Shown here piece after piece: positions 16,863-24,257 of a DNA stretch of 64,000 nucleotides. The stretch lies in the NCBI GenBank assembly GCA_003132445.1, contig PKXU01000165.1, positions 1 through 64,000 of the forward strand, read 5' to 3'. Below the pieces are notes generated by a model, which saw only the letters and a list, made by a program, of their open reading frames with translations, ran no database searches and was not told the origin of the DNA. A program made the translations under genes and the position numbers. Within the stretch, counting starts at the first letter, position 1. Each line of letters starts with the position of its first letter. This DNA is from Acidobacteriaceae bacterium (GTDB lineage: Bacteria > Acidobacteriota > Terriglobia > Terriglobales > Acidobacteriaceae).

Positions 16863-17630
16863 TTATCGAGCCGGGCTGGAGACAACTTCCTTCTGGTCGC
16901 GAGTCATGCGCTCTTCGATTTTAAACGCGAACCTCGGCGTGTGGTCTTTTACCATTTGCCGGATGCCAGGCTCAAATTCGTGGAAGAGGTTGAGCCCCGC
17001 GTCGTTGCCAATCGTCGAACCAAAATCGCTGAACGGCGCCGCATTGGAACGCATCCAATACGGACGCGAAGCATTGTGTGCAGCGACCGAACTGAGTACC
17101 CCGAGGAAATATGAAGCGTTCAGCCTCCTCTTTCCCGAGTCGTCACGCGTGACAAAAATATGCGAAGCTGCGTCGGTGGCCCGGCCTATCAACGTGTTGC
17201 TGGTCGAAGGGTGATAAAGCAGGTTCTTCTTGACCGATGGCGCACACAGGTACTTAACAATAAAGTTGCTGGATTGCTTTTGAGTAAATAGCAATTGATC
17301 GGAAGGGATCAACCTGGGCTGCGGCGCGGGAGTGACGTATCTCAGTTCTGTTGCGCGCCTTACGTTCGAGGGGATGGCAGTCGGGCGCATTGTTAGAGAC
17401 GAGCGCGCCTCATATGCAAACGTTTGAAACTTTTCTGCTTGTGTTGGAGGCTGTACCGTGGACGGAGCATCAGGAAGTGATCTCCCACCGGGCATCTCCT
17501 GGCGCTGCACTTCGGGTAACTTTGAGCTGTTTCCCAGCAAACCTTCTGCAGCACGTTCGCTCTGGCACAGCGCTCCGCAAGCGACTAGCAGAACAGAGGA
17601 AATGATCCATATTAGTGCGATTCGCTTCAC
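16863..17630 (-). CDS. Acidobacterial exported protein or lipoprotein
   Basis: 255 residues from GTG 17630. Hydrophobic signal IALIWIISSVLLVACGALC; LVAC could be a lipobox (Cys18). A Pro-rich region up to about 105 is followed by a conserved-looking block with D-D-S-G-K-R-R-L-N-A-S-Y-F-L-G, A-S-R-P-Y-W and F-S-D-F-G-S-T-I-G-N-D-A-G-L-N-L-F-H-E-F. This block recurs in many acidobacterial proteins of unknown function and is distantly related to the product of 9817-10533. Three copies of the recurrent palindrome lie within 250 bases upstream of its start. Confidence 0.6.
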   Translation of the reverse strand: MKRIALIWIISSVLLVACGALCQSERAAEGLLGNSSKLPEVQRQEMPGGRSLPDAPSTVQPPTQAEKFQTFAYEARSSLTMRPTAIPSNVRRATELRYVTPAPQPRLIPSDQLLFTQKQSSNFIVKYLCAPSVKKNLLYHPSTSNTLIGRATDAASHIFVTRDDSGKRRLNASYFLGVLSSVAAHNASRPYWMRSNAAPFSDFGSTIGNDAGLNLFHEFEPGIRQMVKDHTPRFAFKIEERMTRDQKEVVSSPAR

Positions 17631-17727
17631 GATAGCGCGTTCCGGCTAGGCGGCAAGCCACTTTCCGGCTCCTCGGTGATTCATCTAGAGGCACACTTTG
17701 ACGTTAGCATTCTATGGGACTCTCGTC

Positions 17728-17743
17728 TGAGCAGGATTGCTCA
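17728..17743. promoter_or_regulatory. Palindromic motif TGAGCA-GGAT-TGCTCA
   Basis: Perfect six-base arms with four-base spacer; the best copy of the recurrent motif, 98 bases upstream of the GTG at 17630. Confidence 0.6.
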
Positions 17744-17802
17744 TCCGCAATAGGCAGAAGCTTGCACGGAGCTGTCGATGCGATCCATCAATACACTCCA
17801 TT

Positions 17803-17818
17803 CGAGCGATCTTGCTCA
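17803..17818. promoter_or_regulatory. Palindromic motif CGAGCG-ATCT-TGCTCA
   Basis: Copy of the recurrent motif differing at the first base; its centre is 75 bases from that of the preceding copy. Fifteen of its 16 bases equal the copy at 9404. Confidence 0.5.
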
Positions 17819-17861
17819 GCTTTATGTTTCTTGATTTGCCCTTTCTTGCGCAAAACGGCCT

Positions 17862-17877
17862 TGAGCAAAACTGCACA
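17862..17877. promoter_or_regulatory. Palindromic motif TGAGCA-AAAC-TGCACA
   Basis: Third copy in this gap, with the same A-for-T change in the right arm as the copy at 6658. Confidence 0.5.
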
Positions 17878-18221
17878 GATTCCGCATCGCCCCGGGAACA
17901 TACTTAAAGGTGCCCCTCCCGAGTAGTGACTGCAGCGCGTGGAATGTCACGACTGAAATAACCTCTTCTAAACGCGGCTCGGACGTGTCGTTGCGGAGAC
18001 CAATCGTTGACTCATGGTTTGACCAAACGCTTGCCCTTTCTTGTTTCGGTGCTGCGCGCCACAGTCCTGCCCATGCTTTTCGAGGTCATTGTGCTTGCCC
18101 TGCCCTGAGATCGCATCGCCTAACGATCAGAAATGAGAGAACCGATTTCCCGGGGAAGGATCCGGCGCAAAATGTCTCAAACGCATGGTCGATGGCAAGA
18201 ATTGGGAAAAGTCGAGTCTTA

Positions 18222-18253
18222 CCCCGTGCTCCGTGCGTCCTCTGTGGTTAAAG
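18222..18253. repeat. Half of a TTAACCAC-type palindromic repeat
   Basis: CCCCGTGCTCCGTGC then GTCCTCTGTGGTTAAAGG resembles the right arm of the full elements at 23739 and 38608. Read on the minus strand its TTTAACCAC end supplies the stop codon of the adjacent glycosylase gene. Confidence 0.65.
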
Positions 18254-18847
18254 GGTTTTGATGTCTAAACTTCGCCACATGTACCAGCAGGCCACGCTGC
18301 GGTAGGGCGCCCAGGCTTTCGCGATCTTTTCCATGTCTTTCGGCTTCGGCAACCTGCGCTTCTTGTAGTGTTTCTTCATCGCCACTTGTACTCCATAGTC
18401 GCCCGTGGGAAGCACATCTGGACGGCGCAAGGAAAAGATCAGAAACATGTGCGCGGTCCACACGCCGACGCCCTTCACCTGCGTTAGATGCTCGATGACT
18501 TCCTCGTCCGTCAGTTCGTGGATGCGTGAAAAATCGAGCTGCCCAGCGGCCGCCTTCGCCGCCAGATCTTTCAAATACGACGACTTCTGTTTCGACAGTC
18601 CCGCGCCGCGCAATTGCTCATCCGTCAACTTGAGAATTCCTTCGGGAGTGAGCGGATCGCCGGCGAGGGCTGCGAAGCGGTTGAAGATGGTCACCGCGGC
18701 CCTGCCATTCAGTTGCTGATAGACGATTGCCTCGGCCAGGCTGCCGAACTCCGGCAGCCCATACTCCATGCGGCAGGGGCCCACGCGTTCGATGATGGCG
18801 CGCAGGACGGGATCGCGTTTCTTCAGGTGCTGCAGAGCCTTTCGCAT
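18248..18847 (-). CDS. DNA-3-methyladenine glycosylase II-like (HhH-GPD)
   Basis: 199 residues, short AlkA type lacking the N-terminal AlkA domain. Helix-hairpin-helix LTQVKGVGVWTAHMFLIFSL (121-140) is followed by the catalytic Asp150 in L-P-T-G-D-Y-G. The earlier LAEAIVYQQLNGRAAVTIFNR segment is also typical. It removes alkylated bases in base-excision repair. The reading frame ends ...K-T-L on a TAA that belongs to a palindromic repeat. Ribosome site not evident. Confidence 0.9.
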   Translation of the reverse strand: MRKALQHLKKRDPVLRAIIERVGPCRMEYGLPEFGSLAEAIVYQQLNGRAAVTIFNRFAALAGDPLTPEGILKLTDEQLRGAGLSKQKSSYLKDLAAKAAAGQLDFSRIHELTDEEVIEHLTQVKGVGVWTAHMFLIFSLRRPDVLPTGDYGVQVAMKKHYKKRRLPKPKDMEKIAKAWAPYRSVACWYMWRSLDIKTL

Positions 18848-18909
18848 GACTTAATACATACCACAAAAGCATGCGAAGGCGAACAAAAACCGAATCTACC
18901 TGGGCCTTG

Positions 18910-19359
18910 CTACTGCCCTCGCTTAACTGCAATTCCTAAAACCTCATACCTTCCGCCGCGCAATAAATTCGATGCTCCCACGAACGCCCGCGCTGGATAA
19001 TCTCCGTGGAAATAGGTTTTGTACACGGCGTTGAAAGTTTCGTACAGCTTTAAGTCGGTGCAGAAGACCTGAATGGAGACGACGTCATCCATTGTCATTC
19101 CCGCGGATTCCACCGTCTGTTTGATTCCATCCATCGCTAAGCGAGCCTCGTCCTCAGGGCTGGCCGGCGGCGCGCCAGTTTTGGCGTCGAGGCCAATGTG
19201 TCCCGCAATGTAGAGCGTGTTTCCGACCAGAACGCCCTCACTAAACGGCAACGCCTTCATGTCGCCGGCGCGCGGAGTTACGATGTACTTCCGATCTGCC
19301 GCGCCCGCAGTAATGCAAGATGCGAGCAATAACATCCCCACCGCAATATTCAGTTTCAT
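18910..19359 (-). CDS. Exported RidA-like (YjgF) protein
   Basis: 149 residues from ATG 19359, with AGGAGAG upstream; an earlier in-frame ATG (19395) lacks this. A signal peptide (MKLNIAVGMLLLASCITAGA) precedes a single RidA domain: LPFSEGVLVGNTLYIAGHIG, V-E-S-A-G-M-T-M-D-D-V-V-S-I-Q-V-F, and Y-P-A-R-A-F-V. The Arg that binds carboxylates in RidA is kept (P-A-R), but the following E-I-E-A-I-A motif reads E-V-L-G-I-A, so classical enamine/imine deaminase activity is doubtful. Periplasmic location is unusual for this family. Confidence 0.85.
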   Translation of the reverse strand: MKLNIAVGMLLLASCITAGAADRKYIVTPRAGDMKALPFSEGVLVGNTLYIAGHIGLDAKTGAPPASPEDEARLAMDGIKQTVESAGMTMDDVVSIQVFCTDLKLYETFNAVYKTYFHGDYPARAFVGASNLLRGGRYEVLGIAVKRGQ

Positions 19360-19459
19360 ATTCTCTCCTAACGGATTTTCGAAGATTAGTCGCAAAATAT
19401 CATTTCATCGAGAGCAGCGAACAGCCGAAGAGCCAACGATCAGTTCACTCCGCGGCGAT

Positions 19460-21136
19460 TCAAGCAGCTTTGTGCTCACCGCGACGGAAGTTCTCGATCA
19501 GATGCTCAGATGTGCGCAGAGAAAAGGCCAGAATGCTGATGGTAGTGGTCTTGTCTGTGCAATTCAAAAATACGCTCGCATCGCACACATATAAATTCGG
19601 AACGTCGTGCGCCTGCCCGAAGCGGTTCGTCACGAAATTCTTAGGATCATTTCCCATGCGGCACGTGCCGGTTTCATGCAAACTCCAGCCCGGAATTTCA
19701 GGATTCTGGCCCGAACCCTCGAGCACACCGCCAGCCGCATGCAGTACCTCGGCGCATACGTGCTTCGAGTGCTCCCACATCTTGAGCACATTCTCGTCCC
19801 ACTCGAAATGCAAGCGCGCCACAGGAATCCCGTACGGATCTTTGACCTCAGGATCCAGATCCATAAAATTCGTATCCGACCGCAGCGAAGGTGCTTGAAT
19901 GCCGAAGCTTACCGGGGAAGGATATCGCCGCTTGATCTCGCGCTTAAACAAAGAGCCGAAGCCATCGAGATCGTTGGCGAACCAGGGAAACTCTTCGCAC
20001 CCGCCATCGGGATAAACCGAATATCCGCGAATGAATTTTTCCTCGTGCGGATCTTTAAGATTCTGCCAGCGCGGCATCCACGCGATCGTGCTGTCTGCAA
20101 CGTGATCAGGGAAACTCGGCTGCCCCACTAATTGCGGCAGATACCCGCGGGCCGATTCGCCATAAAGATGATCGCAAAGATTGCGCCCTAACTGTCCGCT
20201 GGAATTCGCAATTCCGTTCGGCCAGTAGCGCGACTTCGAATTCAGCATAATACGCGCAGACTCAATGCAAGACGCAGCCACCACCACTGCGCGGCTGTAC
20301 ACTTCGACCTCCTGCTTGGTTTTGCGGTCGATGTAAGCCACTCCTGCGGCGTGCCCGTTCTCGCCCACTAAGACATTTTTTGCGAGCGCGTTCGTGCGCA
20401 AGTCGAGATTCTTCGTTGCCTCTGCCTTCGGCAGCAGGAAATAAGGAGTCGAGAAAAACGCGCCCACATCGCATCCTGTGGTGCACTCTCCGCAAAAATG
20501 GCACGCAGGATGCCCTTCATGCGGCTGCGTCAACTGAGCGCAACGATCCGGCAGATAGGGCACGCCAACCTTGTTGCAACCGGCTTGCAGAATGAAATCG
20601 AGGCAGCGGAAATTGAACGGCGGCAAATACGAACCATCCGGATTGCTCGGCCGGTTTTGCACTGTACTGGCCACGCCAATCATCTTCTCTACGCGCGTGT
20701 AGAACGGACTGATCTCTTCATAAGTGACGGGCCAATCCACGTCGTAGCCATCGCGCGAAGCTGCGCGCAAATCAATGTCGCCGAAACGCGCGGAACTACG
20801 TCCCCAGAAATTCGTTTTTCCCCCGACTGCGTTGCATCGCGGCCACATCCATTTCGTCCCCGGTGCAACCGTGAACGGAATCTCATGGTCCCACGCCGCT
20901 TTGGTGTACTCGTTGTCCATGTAGCCGAACGATTCGCTGCGCCGTTTAGGATCGTCGAGGCCGCGAAACTTCATGTCCCACGGCATGCGGTGGTAGCGGA
21001 AATCCTTTTCCGGATCGAGCCTGCGTCCGGCGTTGATTGCGCACACTTTCAGTCCTGCTTCGCAGAGCGTCTTGATCGCCATTCCGCCGCCCGCGCCGGT
21101 TCCTATTACGATCACATCGTAGATTTGCTTAGGCAT
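19460..21136 (-). CDS. GMC-family dehydrogenase large (FAD) subunit
   Basis: 558 residues from MPKQIYD (ATG 21136); the longer frame runs into an intergenic repeat. FAD site V-I-V-I-G-T-G-A-G-G-G (about 8-18), GMC strand features and a C-terminal G-T-C-R-M-G motif with the usual active-site His nearby (W-S-L-H-E-T-G). Cys212, Cys215, Cys218 and Cys222 (ACHFCGECTTGC) resemble the iron-sulfur cluster site of bacterial FAD-dependent glucose dehydrogenase. Together with the small subunit gene upstream (21270) it probably oxidises a sugar or polyol in the periplasm, passing electrons onward. No cytochrome subunit is in the window. Confidence 0.88.
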   Translation of the reverse strand: MPKQIYDVIVIGTGAGGGMAIKTLCEAGLKVCAINAGRRLDPEKDFRYHRMPWDMKFRGLDDPKRRSESFGYMDNEYTKAAWDHEIPFTVAPGTKWMWPRCNAVGGKTNFWGRSSARFGDIDLRAASRDGYDVDWPVTYEEISPFYTRVEKMIGVASTVQNRPSNPDGSYLPPFNFRCLDFILQAGCNKVGVPYLPDRCAQLTQPHEGHPACHFCGECTTGCDVGAFFSTPYFLLPKAEATKNLDLRTNALAKNVLVGENGHAAGVAYIDRKTKQEVEVYSRAVVVAASCIESARIMLNSKSRYWPNGIANSSGQLGRNLCDHLYGESARGYLPQLVGQPSFPDHVADSTIAWMPRWQNLKDPHEEKFIRGYSVYPDGGCEEFPWFANDLDGFGSLFKREIKRRYPSPVSFGIQAPSLRSDTNFMDLDPEVKDPYGIPVARLHFEWDENVLKMWEHSKHVCAEVLHAAGGVLEGSGQNPEIPGWSLHETGTCRMGNDPKNFVTNRFGQAHDVPNLYVCDASVFLNCTDKTTTISILAFSLRTSEHLIENFRRGEHKAA

Positions 21137-21154
21137 AGTTTTTAATGGTGATGC

Positions 21155-21267
21155 GTCGTTGGTCGTTCGTCCTTGGTCGCTAGTCCGATCGTTAAGCTTA
21201 ACCGGGAGTTTAGTTTTTGGGTTGGCCAACCACCAACGAGAACGACCAACGACGAATGACCAACGAC
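21155..21267. repeat. Imperfect inverted repeat (GTCGTTGGTCG type)
   Basis: Left arm 21155-21179 and right arm 21243-21267 are reverse complements of 25 bases with two mismatches. The element sits between the two dehydrogenase subunit genes, whose co-transcription would carry it as a hairpin. Confidence 0.85.
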
Positions 21268-21269
21268 TC

Positions 21270-21884
21270 TTATCCGGAATGGGCCTGCGCCACATGCGCA
21301 TGCTCCGGATCGTCATGATGCGGACACTCCGGCGACTCGGCGTAGAATTTCAGAGCCGGATTGTCCAGTTCTTTGTATCCAATTTCGCTGGTGTAAAAAC
21401 CCGTCACCGTGTATTCGCGCATCATGCGAAAGAATTTTCGTCCTGTCTCTTCACCGGGACGCGTTTTATCTTTGAAGCCCAAGGGTTCCAGCAGGGAAGT
21501 TTGCTGTTCCTGCGTCAGCTGCACAAATCGCTTTCCATTCACGTCTTCAGAATGCGCATTCAGCCACGCCAGGCCCGTGCGAAAACTGTACTGCACTTCA
21601 GGATCGCTGGACACCATGAAATCAATAAACTCCGCGACGCCCGCCTCTTTCGCGCCCGGCGTCGCGTCGCTGGGGATAATGATTTCCGCCAGTCGCTCGA
21701 TAGCGCCAAATTCTGGCAAAGTGAAAAATTGCGGATGATACATCGCGGGCTTGATTTGCAATGCGGCGTTGCCGACATGTCCGCAGGCGAATGTCCACTT
21801 GCTGAATCCGGGAAAATGCGCCGCCGCTGCTGCCGTCCCCAGGATGCGCAACACTTCCCGCCGTCTGATGCCTTGTCCCGCCAT
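21270..21884 (-). CDS. Gluconate 2-dehydrogenase subunit 3-like, TAT-exported
   Basis: 204 residues. The twin-arginine signal (I-R-R-R-E-V-L-R-I-L-G then Ala-rich) would export the folded complex and carry the leaderless large subunit with it. The domain of gluconate dehydrogenase small subunits is visible in L-A-E-I-I-I-P-S-D-A-T-P-G-A-K-E-A-G-V and F-F-x-M-M-R-E-Y-T-V-T-G-F-Y-T-S-E-I-G. The C-terminus is His/Asp/Glu-rich (H-H-D-D-P-E-H-A-H) and may bind metal. First gene of the pair with 19460-21136. Confidence 0.88.
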   Translation of the reverse strand: MAGQGIRRREVLRILGTAAAAAHFPGFSKWTFACGHVGNAALQIKPAMYHPQFFTLPEFGAIERLAEIIIPSDATPGAKEAGVAEFIDFMVSSDPEVQYSFRTGLAWLNAHSEDVNGKRFVQLTQEQQTSLLEPLGFKDKTRPGEETGRKFFRMMREYTVTGFYTSEIGYKELDNPALKFYAESPECPHHDDPEHAHVAQAHSG

Positions 21885-21924
21885 GGTCTTTGCTCCGTGG
21901 AACTCCCAAAATTAATCCGGATAG

Positions 21925-21958
21925 TTTGTCATTCCGAGCGAAAGCGAGGAATCTGCTT
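21925..21958. repeat. Half element related to TTTGTCATCCTGAGC repeat
   Basis: TTTGTCATTCCGAGCG followed by AAAGCGAGGAATC matches the left end of the full palindromic element at 47385 with small changes. It occupies most of the gap between 21884 and 21964. Confidence 0.6.
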
Positions 21959-21963
21959 CTCGC

Positions 21964-22929
21964 TTACGAAAGAAATTCCACTGTCTTCTCCACCAACTCC
22001 GCGGTTGGCTTGTAGGGATCGCCCGGGGCGTCATATTCAATCGAACAATATCCCTTGTATCCGTGCTTCTTGAGAATGGCAAAGGTGCGCGCCAGATCCA
22101 CATGCGTAGCCTTGCCTTGCTCATCGACCTCGCCATCTTTCACGTGGCAGATTCCGTAAGCATGCGCAAACATCTCGTCGATGGCACGATAGTTGTAATC
22201 GTCGTCGTGAGTATTGAGCGTATTGCCGAAATCCGGCAAAGCCCGCAACCACGGGCTGTTCACCTTCTCAATCACCTGCACAATAAAGAACGGGTCCTCG
22301 CTCACGGCGTCGTCATTTTCCAGATGCACGACGACATTTTTTTTCGCGCCATATTCCGCTACGCGCGCTAACGTGTCGGCGGCGCGGCCCAGGTCCGGCT
22401 TCACATCTTTGGCGCCTTGCACGTGCGTGCGAATGCTGGGAGAACCGAGCGCCGCGCCAACGTCTACCCACTTCTTGCTCGATGCTACAGCCGCTTCGCG
22501 CTCGGCTGCATCCGGGGAATACTGGCTGTGCTCCTCATCCACCGCGATGTCGACGACCGCGGAGTGCGCCTTTTCAACTGCTGAACGAAACTGGTCCAGA
22601 TATTTAGGATCAGTGGAAGGAAAGATCCGGCTCCAGGGCTCGATCTTGTGAACGTTGAACTTATCCGCGACATGCGCGGCAAAATCCTTGAGTTCGATTT
22701 GCCGCGAGGTTGGCGTCGCACTCGGAGTCTTGCCATCCCATCCCATCCATCCAACGAGAAATTCGCGAAAGGGATAAGCCGCGACCGAGACACGCTCACG
22801 CGGGGCAGTAGGAAACTTCACATGCGGTGCAGTTCCGCCGCCAGCCCGTGCAAACCGAGGCAAAAGCAAGGTCCCCGCGACAGCGCCGGCGCACTGCCCA
22901 ATGAATCTTCTCCTACTAGTCGCTTTCAT
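21964..22929 (-). CDS. TAT-exported sugar phosphate isomerase/epimerase (TIM barrel)
   Basis: 321 residues from ATG 22929 (T-S-R-R-R-F-I-G-Q-C, a twin-arginine signal); the frame opens 63 bases earlier without a ribosome site. The barrel follows the xylose-isomerase-like pattern: V-S-V-A-A-Y-P-F-R, H-K-I-E-P-W, G-A-A-L-G-S-P-S-I-R, V-V-H-L-E-N-D-D, D-F-G-N-T, C-H-V-K-D-G and C-S-I-E-Y, where Glu, Asp, His and Glu are usual metal ligands. Substrate unknown. It lies upstream of, and probably in one operon with, the GMC dehydrogenase genes, suggesting periplasmic sugar conversion. Confidence 0.85.
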   Translation of the reverse strand: MKATSRRRFIGQCAGAVAGTLLLPRFARAGGGTAPHVKFPTAPRERVSVAAYPFREFLVGWMGWDGKTPSATPTSRQIELKDFAAHVADKFNVHKIEPWSRIFPSTDPKYLDQFRSAVEKAHSAVVDIAVDEEHSQYSPDAAEREAAVASSKKWVDVGAALGSPSIRTHVQGAKDVKPDLGRAADTLARVAEYGAKKNVVVHLENDDAVSEDPFFIVQVIEKVNSPWLRALPDFGNTLNTHDDDYNYRAIDEMFAHAYGICHVKDGEVDEQGKATHVDLARTFAILKKHGYKGYCSIEYDAPGDPYKPTAELVEKTVEFLS

Positions 22930-23032
22930 GGGCGCCAGTGTAACAGAGAAGCATAGCCGGAATGCGTGCGGAACCCGCAACCCTATATGCATTGCCTGAA
23001 TGGGTAGCTATGCGGGCACGAATCAGTGCGCT

Positions 23033-23248
23033 TCATCGCCACTTGCGCAACTGCTTCCACACCTGAACCAGCGTTTGCATCTGACGCGGACTGGGAAGCC
23101 GAGTGTAGATCAGCCGGCAATCCCGGGAGGCGTACTCATAGAATTCCCTTACCGCTCCCAGGCTCAGATGAGCGAGAGCGTGACGAAGATCTTTCAGGTC
23201 CTTTTCGCTCAATATATCCACCTTCTCGCGATCAGGACGCCGCGCCAT
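23033..23248 (-). CDS. Small hypothetical protein
   Basis: 71 residues from ATG 23248 (a GTG three codons earlier is possible). Charged and helical with I-L-S-E-K-D-L-K-D-L-R-H-A-L-A-H-L-S and a basic Trp-containing end (V-W-K-Q-L-R-K-W-R). It looks like a real soluble protein, but no family is recognised. It follows the GxxExxY gene at 23262-23660 by 13 bases. Confidence 0.5.
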   Translation of the reverse strand: MARRPDREKVDILSEKDLKDLRHALAHLSLGAVREFYEYASRDCRLIYTRLPSPRQMQTLVQVWKQLRKWR

Positions 23249-23261
23249 GGCAAACACAATG

Positions 23262-23660
23262 CTAGCATGTTCGTTTTTTGATACCGTCGCGCAAGTGGGC
23301 GACGTGAAAATTGATCAGGAGGCCGACAGTGCTTCCGCTTAATCGGATGTAGGACAGCAATTGCGCCTGGTGAACTGGGTTGATGGCTTCAACGTTCTTG
23401 ATTTTGACAATAACGAGATCTTCTATGATCAGATCGATCCGGTAGCCGAGATCGATGCACTCGCCGTCATAAATCACTGGCCGCCCTACTTGTTGTGCCA
23501 CTCTGATGCCCAGCTTGCGCAGTTCGTGGGCAAGGCAGGCTTCATAAGCGCTTTCAAGGAGCCCGGGACCGAGATGCGAATGAACATTCATTGCGCCCGA
23601 GATCACAGCGCCGGTAATTCTGTTGACACGCGGGGCGCTGATTACTGTGGAAGTGGCCAT
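23262..23660 (-). CDS. GxxExxY family protein
   Basis: 132 residues from ATG 23660; the open frame continues far upstream but there it is antisense to the gene at 23838. The naming motif is present as G-L-L-E-S-A-Y (33-39), followed by A-C-L-A-H-E-L and, in the nuclease-like core, Y-R-I-D-L-I-I then V-I-V-K-I-K. The usual family form is V-E-I-K; here the acidic residue reads V-K-I-K, so nuclease catalysis (PD-(D/E)xK fold) may be lost. Function of the family is unknown. Confidence 0.8.
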   Translation of the reverse strand: MATSTVISAPRVNRITGAVISGAMNVHSHLGPGLLESAYEACLAHELRKLGIRVAQQVGRPVIYDGECIDLGYRIDLIIEDLVIVKIKNVEAINPVHQAQLLSYIRLSGSTVGLLINFHVAHLRDGIKKRTC

Positions 23661-23738
23661 GACGAACACGTTTAGGATGATCGCATCGGAGATTTCTGTG
23701 ATCTCTGAACATTGCTTCTCGCGGAAATGTGCAAAACC

Positions 23739-23828
23739 TTTAACCACAGAGGGCACGGGGGAGAACAGAGGATATCCAGATCCGGTTCTGGCTTGCCTCT
23801 GTGAAGCTCTGTGCCCTCTGTGGTTAAA
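23739..23828. repeat. Palindromic repeat, TTTAACCACAGAGGGCAC arms
   Basis: Perfect 18-base inverted arms at 23739-23756 and 23811-23828, with an inner imperfect palindrome (ACAGAGGATATCC... GCCTCTGTG). Same family as 38608-38670 and the half copy at 18222. It fills the space between divergent genes at 23660 and 23838. Confidence 0.92.
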
Positions 23829-23837
23829 TGGTTCTCG

Positions 23838-24257
23838 ATGGGTGAAACCAAGATTCGCATACTGGTGGCGAAACCGGGCCTGGACGGACATGATCGTGGA
23901 GCGAAGGTAATTGCCCGCGCGTTGCGTGATGCGGGGATGGAAGTGATTTATACCGGTCTGCGGCAGACTCCCGAGATGATTGTTACCGCAGCGCTGCAGG
24001 AAGACGTGCAGGTAATCGGGCTGTCGATTCTTTCCGGCGCACATAATGCCATTGTGCCGCGCGTAATGGACTTGCTTAAGCAGAACAAGATGGACGACGT
24101 GATCGTGGTAGTCGGCGGCATCATCCCCAACCAGGATATTGACGGACTGAAAAAGATTGGCGTAGCCGCGATTTTCCCGCCGGGCACCGCCATGGACGAC
24201 ATCGTTCAATTCATTCGCGCGCACGTCAAGGGATCCGGCGTGCCGGCGGCCGGCTGA
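23838..24257 (+). CDS. Methylmalonyl-CoA mutase-type cobalamin-binding subunit
   Basis: 139 residues from ATG 23838. The B12 motif is clear: D16-G-H18-D-R-G21 (His18 ligates cobalt), then G-L-S-I-L-S-G-A-H and V-V-G-G-I-I-P. It is the small, separate C-terminal part of an acyl-CoA mutase; the catalytic barrel subunit is not in the window. The start lies 10 bases after a palindromic repeat and lacks a clear ribosome site. It overlaps the next gene by one base (TGATG), so the two are coupled. Confidence 0.93.
   Translation: MGETKIRILVAKPGLDGHDRGAKVIARALRDAGMEVIYTGLRQTPEMIVTAALQEDVQVIGLSILSGAHNAIVPRVMDLLKQNKMDDVIVVVGGIIPNQDIDGLKKIGVAAIFPPGTAMDDIVQFIRAHVKGSGVPAAG

Larger units (their letters stand above)
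17631..18247. other. 617-base gap with three copies of the palindrome
   Basis: Holds motif copies at 17728, 17803 and 17862, a CTTGCACGGA stretch at 17761-17770, and a 13-base direct repeat TTGCCCTTTCTTG at 17836-17848 and 18031-18043. A plus-strand frame at 17910-18251 has no ribosome site and unnatural composition. The cluster of sites suggests a control region for the minus-strand gene at 16863-17630 or an unseen small RNA. Confidence 0.5.

Noticed and set aside
17754-17770. Possible sigma-54 promoter (GGCAGAAGCTTGCAC)
   Set aside because: GG and GC are separated by 9 bases instead of the required 10.
23661-24224. N-terminal extension of the GxxExxY frame on the minus strand
   Set aside because: It is antisense to the B12-binding gene and crosses a palindromic repeat; the natural protein starts at 23660.
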